Source of the DNA: Paenibacillus rigui
GTDB lineage: Bacteria; Bacillota; Bacilli; Paenibacillales; NBRC-103111
Assembly (NCBI RefSeq): GCF_002234615.1
Contig: NZ_NMQW01000017.1
Span: 248,001-312,000 of the forward strand
Direction: 5' to 3'
DNA: 64,000 bases
Shown: one piece after another, positions 7,874 to 15,913 of the stretch
Position numbering within the stretch: the stretch's first letter is position 1
Layout: every line of letters begins with the position of its first letter
Position numbers and translations under genes: made by a program
Notes under the pieces: model-generated
The model's database searches: none
What the model was told of the DNA's origin: nothing
What the model saw: the letters and a program-made list of their open reading frames with translations, nothing else

Positions 7874-8989
7874 ATGCAAACGCAGCAAACCATCGTTGTC
7901 AAAATAGGAAGCAGTTCCCTGACCTCCGATGAGGGGGGGCTGAATCGAAGACAGATCGCCTTTTTCGCGTCAGAGCTCGCAAAACTTCAGCGCCAAGGCT
8001 TTCAAGTGCTGCTGGTTACTTCCGGCGCTGTCGCAGCAGGCTTTCGGGAGATGGGCTATGTAAGCCGCCCCAAAAATTTGCATGAAAAGCAAGCGTCCGC
8101 TTCCGTCGGGCAAGCGCTGTTGATGCAGGCGTACCACGAAGCCTTTGCCGCACATCACATCGGAGTCGCGCAAATTTTGCTGACCCGCTCCGACTTCTCC
8201 AACCGCAAGCGGGTCCATAACGCTTCCATGACGATCGATGAGCTGCTCCGTCACCGCATCATTCCGATCATTAACGAGAACGATACCGTCTCTGTTGATG
8301 AACTGAAGTTCGGCGACAACGATAAGCTCTCGGCGTTGGTCGCCAATCTGGTGCGTGCCAAGCAGCTCATCATTTTGACGGATACGGACGGTTTATATAC
8401 CGAAGACCCGCGGAAAAATGCAAATGCCCAACGGATTGAGCGTGTGCGGGAAATCGGTGAGGAAATATACCGGATCGCCGGCGGCTCCGGTTCCTCCGTA
8501 GGCACCGGGGGCATGCGCTCCAAGATCGAAGCGGCCAGTATTGCTATGCGCGGGGGCGTACCGGTGTTCATCGGCCGGGTCGTCGAGGACGGGGACTTAA
8601 CCTTGGCGGTCGAGGATTGCGGCAAAGGAACGTACTTCGAAACGTTCGAGCATAACCTGCCGATGAAAAAGCAATGGCTCGGCTTTCATTCCTTGCCGCA
8701 AGGGCAAATTACCGTTGATTCAGGCGCCGAGGCCGCTCTCATCAGCGGAGGAAAAAGCTTGCTCCCGGCCGGGGTGAAGGAAATCACCGGCGATTTCCAC
8801 CCGGGAGATGTGGTTGAGGTCGTCAATGCAGACCGGCAGCCCATCGGCCGCGGCATCGTCAATTATACAAGCTGGCAGCTGCAGGCCGTCGCAGGTCTCA
8901 GTACGGAAGAAGTACAGAAGCGGATCGAAATCCATCGGATCGAAGTGATTCACCGTGATGAATGGATCACGCTGGCCGCCAGGCTTTAA
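7874..8989 (+). CDS. proB: Glutamate 5-kinase
   Basis: ProB (371 aa) phosphorylates glutamate to gamma-glutamyl phosphate, the first step of proline synthesis. The amino acid kinase domain occupies residues 5-260 (TIVVKIGSSSLT, VTSGAVAAG, INENDTVS, GDNDKLSALVA, TDTDGLYTEDP), and a C-terminal PUA domain covers about 280-355 (ITVDSGAEAALISGGKSLLP, FHPGDVVEV). The start at 7874 follows AGAAGTGA; an in-frame ATG at 7826 overlaps the T-box terminator and is rejected. proA begins 62 nt downstream. The enzyme is normally feedback-inhibited by proline, and transcription is under the T-box. Confidence 0.97.
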   Translation: MQTQQTIVVKIGSSSLTSDEGGLNRRQIAFFASELAKLQRQGFQVLLVTSGAVAAGFREMGYVSRPKNLHEKQASASVGQALLMQAYHEAFAAHHIGVAQILLTRSDFSNRKRVHNASMTIDELLRHRIIPIINENDTVSVDELKFGDNDKLSALVANLVRAKQLIILTDTDGLYTEDPRKNANAQRIERVREIGEEIYRIAGGSGSSVGTGGMRSKIEAASIAMRGGVPVFIGRVVEDGDLTLAVEDCGKGTYFETFEHNLPMKKQWLGFHSLPQGQITVDSGAEAALISGGKSLLPAGVKEITGDFHPGDVVEVVNADRQPIGRGIVNYTSWQLQAVAGLSTEEVQKRIEIHRIEVIHRDEWITLAARL

Positions 8990-9051
8990 CGAAGAAGCTG
9001 AGAGAAGATCAAGTGTCGAATAAACATAGCAAACAAGAGGAGGAACTCCCT

Positions 9052-10326
9052 ATGACATCATCTATCCAAACTTCAACTGCAAGCGAGGTCGTACAAAAGG
9101 CTACGCTGGCCAAGCAAGCCGCTCCCCGCTTGGGCATGCTCTCCACCGAGCAAAAAAATAAAGCTTTGCTGCTCATGGCCGATGCTTTGGTAGCCGAAAG
9201 CGCATCGATTATCGAAGCTAACGCAGAAGATTTGCGCCGGGGCCAGGAAAATGGAACAAGCTCATCGCTGCTTGACCGCATCGCGCTAAATGAAGATCGG
9301 ATTGCCGGCATCGCAGAAGGCCTTCGCCAAGTGATAGATCTGCCGGATCCGATCGGAGATATGCTGGAGCAGTTTAGCCGGCCTAACGGGCTGCACATTC
9401 GCAAAATCCGTGTACCTCTTGGGGTCATCGGCATCATTTACGAAGCACGCCCGAACGTGACGGTGGATGCGGCAGGCTTGTGTCTCAAAACCGGCAACGC
9501 TGTCGTACTGCGCGGCGGCTCGGCGGCATTGTACTCCAACAAACGAATTGTTGAGGTGCTGCACGAAGCGCTTGGACGCTCCGAGGTTCCTGCCGATGCG
9601 ATTCAGCTCATCCTCGATCCTAACCGCTCCTCTGTCGATGAAATGCTGAAGCTGAACGGCCTGCTCGACGTCTTGATTCCAAGAGGCGGACATTCCCTTA
9701 TTCAAAATGTCGTCAAAAACGCAACCGTCCCCGTCATTGAAACGGGAGCCGGCATTTGTCATACTTATATGGACGAATCGGCACAATACGATATGGCACT
9801 GAACATTGCAACGAATGCCAAGGTACAGCGTCCTTCCGTCTGCAACTCGATGGAAACCCTGCTTGTGCATGAGTCCTTCGCGAAGCAGCATTTGGCGGCG
9901 GTTGCCAACCATTTTGAAGCGCTGAAGGTGGAGCTTCGCGGCTGCACAACCTCGGTTGAGCTCGTACCTTCCATGAAGCTGGCAAGCGCCGAAGACTGGG
10001 ATACCGAATACAATGACTACATTCTCAATATCCGGGTCGTTCAAGGACTGGATGAAGCTATTGAGCACATCCGCCAGCACGGAACCATGCACTCCGAATG
10101 CATTGTAACGGAAAACGCGGAGCATGCGGCCCGCTTCCTTCAGGAAGTCGATGCTGCAGCCGTATACCATAATGCCTCCACCCGCTTCACCGACGGCTTC
10201 GAATTCGGCTTCGGTGCGGAAATCGGCATCAGCACCCAAAAGCTGCACGCCCGCGGTCCAATGGGTCTGCCTGCACTGACTTCAACCAAATATCTTGTCA
10301 GCGGCAGCGGACAAATTCGCGGTTAA
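9052..10326 (+). CDS. proA: Gamma-glutamyl phosphate reductase
   Basis: ProA (424 aa) reduces gamma-glutamyl phosphate with NADPH to glutamate semialdehyde, which cyclises to pyrroline-5-carboxylate. The aldehyde dehydrogenase fold is clear; the catalytic Cys is in ETGAGICHTYMD near residue 235, and GVIGIIYEARPNVTVDAAGL near 125 is typical. The C-terminal GPMGLPALTSTKY block is also characteristic. The start at 9052 has AGAGGAGG upstream; a longer frame from 8962 overlaps proB and has no ribosome site. It lies between proB and proC in one transcript. Confidence 0.97.
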   Translation: MTSSIQTSTASEVVQKATLAKQAAPRLGMLSTEQKNKALLLMADALVAESASIIEANAEDLRRGQENGTSSSLLDRIALNEDRIAGIAEGLRQVIDLPDPIGDMLEQFSRPNGLHIRKIRVPLGVIGIIYEARPNVTVDAAGLCLKTGNAVVLRGGSAALYSNKRIVEVLHEALGRSEVPADAIQLILDPNRSSVDEMLKLNGLLDVLIPRGGHSLIQNVVKNATVPVIETGAGICHTYMDESAQYDMALNIATNAKVQRPSVCNSMETLLVHESFAKQHLAAVANHFEALKVELRGCTTSVELVPSMKLASAEDWDTEYNDYILNIRVVQGLDEAIEHIRQHGTMHSECIVTENAEHAARFLQEVDAAAVYHNASTRFTDGFEFGFGAEIGISTQKLHARGPMGLPALTSTKYLVSGSGQIRG

Positions 10327-10383
10327 CGATCGAATTTCAAAACATTGATTTGTTTGAGTTCAATACAAAGGAGATTTTCCAAT

Positions 10384-11250
10384 ATGTCATTATCTACAGC
10401 CTCTATTACATTTGTCGGTGCCGGCTCCATGGCGGAAGCCATTGTTCGCGGCCTTGCTTCCCAGAAGGATAGCGATGCTTCACGGATTACCGTGATCAAC
10501 CGTCAAGATACGGCTCGGTTGATCGCATTGCAAGAAAGCTACGGGGTCAGCTATGCTGCCGATACGGCAAGTAAAAACCGTGCGATCTCCGAAGCCGATA
10601 TCGTCGTTGTCGCTTTTAAACCGAAGGACGCGATCGAAGGCCTTCGGTCCCTGGCTTCCTTGTTGAAGCCCTCCCAGCTGCTCGTCTCCGTCATTGCCGG
10701 TCTTTCCATGGCAACAATGGAAACGATTCTCGGTACCTCCGGGCAGCCTATCGCCCGAACGATGCCGAATACGTCCAGCTCGATCGGACTTGGCGCTACC
10801 GGCATCAGCTTCTCCTCTTCGGTCTCGACCGAACAGCAGCAGTTGGCTATCGACATGTTCGCTTCTACCGGGATTGTCTCCGTCGTGGAAGAAGCGAAGC
10901 TGGACATCGTTACAGGCGTGTCCGGCAGCGGTCCGGCTTATATTTATTACATGATGGAAGCCATGATCGAAGGCGGAATTCAAGGGGGCTTGTCCCCTGA
11001 AGCAGCCAAAGAGCTGACTGTTCAAACCGTGCTTGGCGCAGCCAGAATGGTCCAGCTGACCGGCGAGAACCCGGCCGAGCTTCGCCGCAAGGTCACCTCC
11101 CCTAACGGGACGACCCAAGCCGCTTTGGAGACGATGGATGCCCATCAGTTTTCTACAGGCGTAACGAAAGCAGTTTTGCGTTGTGCTGAGCGCGCAGGTG
11201 AACTGGGAAATGCCATCAGCTCCCAGGCAGCTGCCGTAGAAACCAAATAA
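10384..11250 (+). CDS. proC: Pyrroline-5-carboxylate reductase
   Basis: ProC (288 aa) completes proline synthesis by reducing pyrroline-5-carboxylate with NAD(P)H. The N-terminal Rossmann motif FVGAGSMAEAI is at residues 9-19, VVVAFKPKD near 75, and the C-terminal signature VSGSGPAYIYYMMEAM near 178 with SPNGTTQAALE near 240. The start at 10384 is preceded by AAAGGAG. It closes the proline part of the run; mtnW follows after only 36 nt without a visible terminator, so both are probably on the same message. Confidence 0.97.
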   Translation: MSLSTASITFVGAGSMAEAIVRGLASQKDSDASRITVINRQDTARLIALQESYGVSYAADTASKNRAISEADIVVVAFKPKDAIEGLRSLASLLKPSQLLVSVIAGLSMATMETILGTSGQPIARTMPNTSSSIGLGATGISFSSSVSTEQQQLAIDMFASTGIVSVVEEAKLDIVTGVSGSGPAYIYYMMEAMIEGGIQGGLSPEAAKELTVQTVLGAARMVQLTGENPAELRRKVTSPNGTTQAALETMDAHQFSTGVTKAVLRCAERAGELGNAISSQAAAVETK

Positions 11251-11286
11251 CCCATTCACATATTTAATTTAAAGTAGGTGTAACGA

Positions 11287-12600
11287 TTGTTAAATTCATA
11301 TTGTGTAGCAACCTATCGCTGCTTTGACGAAAAAGCAGATTTCACCAAAAAAGCCCGGGGGATCGCCGTAGGCTTGACAGTTGGCAGCTGGACCGATTTG
11401 CCCGAAGCCAAGAAAGCGGAAATGCAGCGCCACTTAGGCATTGTTCTGGATGTTCAGGAGCATGAACCGGCATCTGGTGCCCCTGCATCGGACCGGTACG
11501 CCGATATTCAGATTGCTTATCCGGACGCCAATTTCAGCCGCGACATTCCGGCGCTGCTCGTAACGGTATTCGGCAAGCTGTCCATGGACGGGCGCATCAA
11601 GCTGATTGACCTCTCCTTCTCGGACAGCTTCTTATCCGCCTTCCCGGGTCCGAAGTTCGGCATCCAGGGCGTTCGCAGCCTCCTCGGTGTGCAGGATCGC
11701 CCTCTGCTGATGAGCATTTTCAAATCCGTTATCGGACATGATCTCTCCACCTTGCGTGAGCAATTTTATTTGCAAGCCAGAGGCGGCGTCGATCTAATTA
11801 AGGACGACGAAATATTATTCGAGAATCCGCTGACTCCTATCGAGAAACGCGTGGAGATTTGCATGCAGGCAGCTGCGCAAGCCGAGCAGGAAACAGGCCA
11901 AAAGCTGTTGTATGCCGTTAATTTGACCGGACCGACCTTCAGCTTGCTGGATCAGGCCCGTAAAGCTATAGATGCCGGAGCGAATGCTTTGTTGTTCAAC
12001 GTGCTGGCTTACGGCTTTGACGTTCTTAGCGAGTTAAGCCGTCATCCCGATGTGAAAGTACCGATTATGGCGCATCCGGCGCTTGCAGGGGCCTTTTATC
12101 CATCCCCGCATCACGGAATCTCCGCTAACGTATTGCTAGGCAAGCTGCTGCGCTTGGCCGGCGCTGACCTTAGCCTGTTCCCTTCTCCTTATGGTTCCGT
12201 TGTGATGCCAAGAGAAGAGAATATGGCCATTAAAGAAGTCCTGCTGACGGAGAAGGCTTCCGACTATACGGTGAGCACGGCGCGGCTCCAAGCTGCTGGT
12301 GCACTAGTAGATGCTGCCGAACAGCGTGACGCTGCCGAGCTGAAGCTCAAAACAAGCTTCCCCGTACCTTCCGCAGGGATTCATCCGGGTCTTGTACCGT
12401 TGATCCTCCGCGATTTCGGCGATCAAGTGGTTGTAAATGCAGGCGGCGGTATCCATGGTCACCCGATGGGCACGATTGCGGGCGGACAAGCGTTCCGTCA
12501 AGCGATCGACGCTTGTCTTGCAGGAGAGTCCTTAAGAACCTATGCCGAGCGTCATCCGGAGCTTAAGGCGGCAATCGAGGCCTGGGGGATCAAGGAATGA
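11287..12600 (+). CDS. mtnW: 2,3-diketo-5-methylthiopentyl-1-phosphate enolase (RuBisCO-like protein)
   Basis: A 437-residue member of the RuBisCO-like family IV. It enolises 2,3-diketo-5-methylthiopentyl-1-phosphate in methionine salvage. The RuBisCO-fold landmarks are visible: YPDANFSRDIPALLVTVFGK near residue 78, FPGPKFGIQGVR near 118, the carbamylated Lys and metal ligands in GGVDLIKDDE near 170-176, and NAGGGIHGHPMG near 390. It starts with TTG at 11287, supported by GTAGGTG upstream. Its 3' end overlaps mtnX by 4 nt. Placement directly behind proBAC, rather than beside mtnK/mtnS with an S-box, is unusual. Confidence 0.93.
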   Translation: MLNSYCVATYRCFDEKADFTKKARGIAVGLTVGSWTDLPEAKKAEMQRHLGIVLDVQEHEPASGAPASDRYADIQIAYPDANFSRDIPALLVTVFGKLSMDGRIKLIDLSFSDSFLSAFPGPKFGIQGVRSLLGVQDRPLLMSIFKSVIGHDLSTLREQFYLQARGGVDLIKDDEILFENPLTPIEKRVEICMQAAAQAEQETGQKLLYAVNLTGPTFSLLDQARKAIDAGANALLFNVLAYGFDVLSELSRHPDVKVPIMAHPALAGAFYPSPHHGISANVLLGKLLRLAGADLSLFPSPYGSVVMPREENMAIKEVLLTEKASDYTVSTARLQAAGALVDAAEQRDAAELKLKTSFPVPSAGIHPGLVPLILRDFGDQVVVNAGGGIHGHPMGTIAGGQAFRQAIDACLAGESLRTYAERHPELKAAIEAWGIKE

Positions 12601-13271
12601 GTACGCAGCGGCAGCAAATCATTTTTTGCGATTTTGACGGAACCATCACGGTCAACGATAACATCGTAGCTATCATGAAGCATTTTCAACCGCCGGGATG
12701 GGATGTGCTGGTCGAACAAGTCATTTCGAAGCAAATTTCGATCCGTGAAGGCGTAGGAAGCATGTTCGCTCTTCTGCCGACATCCCGTAAGCAGGAAGTG
12801 ATTGACTACGCGATCAGCAATGTAACCATCCGGGCCGGCTTTGCCGAGTTACTGGAATACTGCAAGCAGCACAATGTCCGGTTTCTCGTGACAAGCGGCG
12901 GCATTGATTTCTTCGTGTATCCGGTGTTGTCCGAATTTCCGATTCCTAAGGAGAACATTTACTGCAACGGTAGTGATTTTAGCGGTTCTCATATTGAAAT
13001 CCTGTGGCCGCATTCCTGCGACGACCATTGCGATACACACGGACGCTGCGGCATGTGCAAAACAACGATTATTCGCAGCTACAGCCCGGAGCAGTATGAG
13101 CGTATTCTGATTGGCGACAGTGTTACCGATTTTGAAGGGGCCAAGCTGGTCGACACGGTATTCGCCCGTTCCCACTTGATTGACCTGTGCGAGGAATTGC
13201 ATTTGCCTTATTATCCATTCAATGATTTTCACGATATTATTCAACGGTTAGAGGAGATGAAAGCAAGGTGA
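12597..13271 (+). CDS. mtnX: 2-hydroxy-3-keto-5-methylthiopentenyl-1-phosphate phosphatase
   Basis: A 224-residue HAD-family phosphatase. The nucleophile motif FCDFDGTITVND is at residues 10-21, motif II includes TSGG near 99, and motif III/IV is GDSVTDFEGAK near 176. MtnX removes phosphate from the MtnW product to give the acireductone. The ATG overlaps the mtnW stop (ATGA), and mtnB overlaps its own stop, so the three genes are translationally coupled. MtnW plus MtnX replace the fused MtnC enolase-phosphatase of other bacteria. Confidence 0.93.
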   Translation: MSTQRQQIIFCDFDGTITVNDNIVAIMKHFQPPGWDVLVEQVISKQISIREGVGSMFALLPTSRKQEVIDYAISNVTIRAGFAELLEYCKQHNVRFLVTSGGIDFFVYPVLSEFPIPKENIYCNGSDFSGSHIEILWPHSCDDHCDTHGRCGMCKTTIIRSYSPEQYERILIGDSVTDFEGAKLVDTVFARSHLIDLCEELHLPYYPFNDFHDIIQRLEEMKAR

Positions 13272-13909
13272 GCAGCACCCTTCGTTTAGAAGAAAAGCAG
13301 CAGGCTTTTACCGAGCTGCGCGAAATTAAAACTATCCTGGCCGCCCGGAACTGGTTTCCGGCAACCAGCGGCAATCTCTCCATTCGTGTAGGTGATTTTG
13401 CCCCAGAGCAATTTACGTTCGCCATTACAGCAAGCGGAAAAGATAAATCTGTCAATACTCCTTCGGATTTTCTCCTTGTCAATGAGAAAGGCCAGCCTAC
13501 CGATGCAACGGGATTAAAGCCGTCCGCTGAGACGCTGATCCATTGCGAGATTTACAAAGCAACGGGCTGCGGCGCTATTTTTCATGTGCACACCGTGTTT
13601 AACAACCTGGTGTCCGAGCTGTTCTGGGAGCGTAAATCTATTCCTGTCGATGGTGTTGAGCTGATCAAAGCATTCAACATTTGGGATGAAGAAGCGCAGA
13701 TTGAGATCCCGATCCTGCCCAACTACGCGGACATTCCTCGCATAGCCGAGCTTGTTGAAGGCGCGATTGTACCTCGTGTACCAGGAATCATGCTGCGCAA
13801 GCATGGCATTTATGCCTGGGGAGCCAACGCTTTTGAAGCGAAGCGCAATCTTGAAGCGTTTGAATTTTTATTCGAGTATGTGTACCGCCTGGAAATGTTA
13901 AAAAAATAA
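13268..13909 (+). CDS. mtnB: Methylthioribulose-1-phosphate dehydratase
   Basis: MtnB (213 aa) is a class II aldolase/adducin-family enzyme that dehydrates 5-methylthioribulose-1-phosphate to the substrate of MtnW. The zinc-binding His pair is in IFHVHTVFNN near residue 98, with a further His in LRKHGIYAWG near 178, and TSGNLSIRVG near 36 is the phosphate-binding loop. It starts with GTG overlapping the mtnX stop by 4 nt. No mtnD, mtnA or mtnK follows; a terminator lies 20 nt downstream, so the aci-reductone dioxygenase and the first steps must be encoded elsewhere. Confidence 0.93.
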   Translation: MSSTLRLEEKQQAFTELREIKTILAARNWFPATSGNLSIRVGDFAPEQFTFAITASGKDKSVNTPSDFLLVNEKGQPTDATGLKPSAETLIHCEIYKATGCGAIFHVHTVFNNLVSELFWERKSIPVDGVELIKAFNIWDEEAQIEIPILPNYADIPRIAELVEGAIVPRVPGIMLRKHGIYAWGANAFEAKRNLEAFEFLFEYVYRLEMLKK

Positions 13910-13928
13910 CGTATGACTTTCACCAAAA

Positions 13929-13966
13929 GAAGGCAGCCGGACCCCATCAGGTTCAGCTGCCTTTTT
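13929..13966. terminator. Terminator after mtnB
   Basis: GGCAGC (13932-13937) pairs with GCTGCC (13956-13961) and GGACC with GGTTC inside, with A-rich and T-rich flanks. The sequence is nearly the same as the terminator at 5171-5213, so similar terminators bracket the mtn-pro block. Confidence 0.8.
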
Positions 13967-14045
13967 CCATTTCATACGACGATGTTGACCATAGCTCCGC
14001 GTAAGCTTGTAAGCTTCCTCCACCATGGCCGCTCCGCTCCTCCAT
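13953..14045 (-). CDS. Possible small ORF, 30 aa
   Basis: An ATG overlaps the stop of the preceding 38-codon frame (TGATG), and GATGGAGGAGCG lies around it. The frame ends with a TGA inside the terminator stem after mtnB. The peptide (MEERSGHGGGSLQAYAELW...) matches no family I know. It may be a decayed gene end rather than a working gene. Confidence 0.2.
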   Translation of the reverse strand: MEERSGHGGGSLQAYAELWSTSSYEMEKGS

Positions 14046-14161
14046 CAGTATGAAAGCTTCCTTCTAACTGAAAAAATCCGACTGTAACGCACTTCTTCAT
14101 TCATTTGAGCCATAATGGACAATTGAGCCTCCAGCACCCCGTACTCTAGCCCCTTTCTCAT
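14045..14161 (-). CDS. Possible small ORF, 38 aa, behind the PstS-like membrane gene
   Basis: An ATG 16 nt after the stop of the PstS-like gene opens 38 codons (MRKGLEYGVLEAQLSIMAQM...). It is mostly helical and basic at the end (SVRRKLSY). No good ribosome site is visible, so translation would depend on coupling. I do not recognise it. Confidence 0.25.
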   Translation of the reverse strand: MRKGLEYGVLEAQLSIMAQMNEEVRYSRIFSVRRKLSY

Positions 14162-14177
14162 GGGAACGTGCGTCGTT

Positions 14178-15608
14178 TTAATGGGTTGCCGTCACATATC
14201 CCCCGGCTTCAACAGCCTGACGGCCTTCTTCACTTAATATCCACGCAACCATGCGATTGGCCGCACTATTCTCAGGCTCGTCCTCACGTGTGACCGCGAA
14301 TAGCTCCGCAGTGAAAGGATATGTTTTGGAGCGGATGTTATCCTTATTTGGCTCCACCCCTTCAACGGCAAGGAATTTGACCTCCTCCCGCCTGTTCATC
14401 TCACTTGCATAATAATAAAAAGAGTAGCCCAGCGCGTTGTCCGCATTATGGTAATCGGCGACCGCCTCGATCAATCCGCCCATACCTCCGGCCTTTCTCT
14501 CCTTTGGGGGTTCGGCGAAAGGCAGGCCCTTCATAATTTTTTGCTCCATAAAGGTTTGGCTGCCCGAGTTTTTCTCCCGTTGAAAAGCAACGATCCTGCT
14601 ATCGGCTCCGCCAATCTCCTTCCAGTTCGTCAATTGACCCGAATAAATTGCTTGAAGCTGGGCTACCGTTACATTCGATACCGGGTTTTCGCGGTGAACC
14701 AAAAAGATAAACGCATCCTTTCCGATCGGGGTCAGCTTTAATTTCACCCCCTTCGATGCTGCAAGCGCTGTCTCTTCATCCGAGGGACCGGCAACAAAGA
14801 TAAGATCCGCTCTTTTCTCGATTAAATTCACATAAGCATTGTGCGTTGTATTGAACCGCACCGCGTTGGCGGCATAAGGCTTGTTCACACCGGTCAGCTC
14901 ATGAACGGCAATGTTCCCGAAGGGAATGGCCGCTGTGGCCCCGTCAAGCACCGGCAGTGTTTTCAATGTAAAGGGTGCCTGATGGGGGAGCAGCATACTG
15001 CCGAACAGCAAAGCCAGAAGCATCGCTGGAACCGCTGTCCCTGGCAGCAGACCTCTGAGAAGCCTGCGCTCTCCCTGCAGTCCCGTCATCCTGATCATTC
15101 CCAGCCATGCGGCTGTACTCGGCAGAAGGGATAGCAGCAAACCCGCAGCTTTCAAATATGTGCTATCAGTTATGTAAAATTTCAAATAATCAACAATCGG
15201 TACAAGCCAAAATGCAAACAAAGTAAAAAACATCCAAGGCATATCATTCAAATTCGACGTGGCTCCGCTGAGACTCCGATATGTTAAAAGCCAGATCAGA
15301 CTCCCCAGCAGCACCAATGGCAGCACGGTGAGCAGCTGCATCCCCCTGCCTGCAACCTTTTCACTAAACAACAGGCCATACAAATAAAACAGCAGGCCCA
15401 CGAGGCACACATAAATGGCGGCCGCAAAGGCCAGCGTCAAATCGCTCCATTCGAGATGGAGAAGCAGCCCTGTTTTGGAAGCTATCGTTTGCCCCCAGAA
15501 AATGTTGAATAAAAAATAGACGATAATAAAAGCTATCCCCCAAACAACCGCTATAAGGCCTTCCATAGCTTTGGACCTGCCCGGTCGCTCTGTTTCCATT
15601 TGACTCAC
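14178..15608 (-). CDS. Membrane protein with C-terminal PstS-like phosphate-binding domain
   Basis: The 476-residue product joins about six N-terminal membrane segments (near residues 15-37, 55-81, 90-110, 124-147, 152-175 and 187-208) to a periplasmic-binding-protein-like domain from about 215 to the end. That domain resembles PstS: AAIPFGNIAVHELTG, RADLIFVAGPSDEE, YSGQLTNWKEIGG and REKNSGSQTFMEQ, the last being close to the phosphate-binding loop. Ordinary PstS is a lipoprotein; here the domain is tethered by a multi-span membrane part and no pst permease is nearby. GTG start at 15608 follows GGAGAG. A sensor or a binding-protein role is inferred only; the substrate is unproven. Confidence 0.75.
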   Translation of the reverse strand: MSQMETERPGRSKAMEGLIAVVWGIAFIIVYFLFNIFWGQTIASKTGLLLHLEWSDLTLAFAAAIYVCLVGLLFYLYGLLFSEKVAGRGMQLLTVLPLVLLGSLIWLLTYRSLSGATSNLNDMPWMFFTLFAFWLVPIVDYLKFYITDSTYLKAAGLLLSLLPSTAAWLGMIRMTGLQGERRLLRGLLPGTAVPAMLLALLFGSMLLPHQAPFTLKTLPVLDGATAAIPFGNIAVHELTGVNKPYAANAVRFNTTHNAYVNLIEKRADLIFVAGPSDEETALAASKGVKLKLTPIGKDAFIFLVHRENPVSNVTVAQLQAIYSGQLTNWKEIGGADSRIVAFQREKNSGSQTFMEQKIMKGLPFAEPPKERKAGGMGGLIEAVADYHNADNALGYSFYYYASEMNRREEVKFLAVEGVEPNKDNIRSKTYPFTAELFAVTREDEPENSAANRMVAWILSEEGRQAVEAGGYVTATH

Positions 15609-15683
15609 TCGGTCTCTCCTCTCTGCTCCCCGCCAAAATTTCCACCTTATGGTATTTTACCACAGCTTAGCAAGTATAAACAC

Positions 15684-15710
15684 AAAAAAGCCCCGAGCGT
15701 TTGTCGAGGC
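15684..15710 (-). terminator. Terminator downstream of pyrE
   Basis: On the minus strand GCCTCGA (15710-15704) pairs with TCGGGGC (15696-15690), loop CAAACGC-like, followed by TTTTTTG. The 5' arm abuts the inverted-repeat element, so pyrE read-through would cross the element before ending here. Confidence 0.7.
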
Positions 15711-15860
15711 CACTGAAAAAGTTACGGCTGCATGGACGGATCATTCTTCCGGTCGCTGTTGTCCCCCGGGTTTATTAATTTCAACCCGCTAATAGCGGCC
15801 AAAATCCGGGCGTTTACGCTTCTACAGAACGATTCCGTCCACTCCGCCCGTTTTTCGTGG
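15710..15860. repeat. MITE-like inverted-repeat element, copy A (151 bp)
   Basis: It starts CCACTGAAAAAG and ends GTTTTTCGTGG, imperfect inverted ends. The outer parts match the element at 63078-63190 in opposite orientation: GTTACGGCTGCATGGACGGA near one end and ACGCTTCTACAGAACGATTC near the other. Between TTCC and AAAATCCGGG this copy carries an extra 50-bp module (15751-15800) that is itself a hairpin: GGTCGCTGTT with AATAGCGGCC, and CGGGTT with AACCCG. No protein is encoded. Together with the terminator it fills the 305-bp gap between pyrE and the PstS-like gene. Confidence 0.8.
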
Positions 15861-15913
15861 CTTCGTGTTTGTCACTCAGAGCTTTCTTTTATATCTATCA
15901 AAGCTTGTACAAA

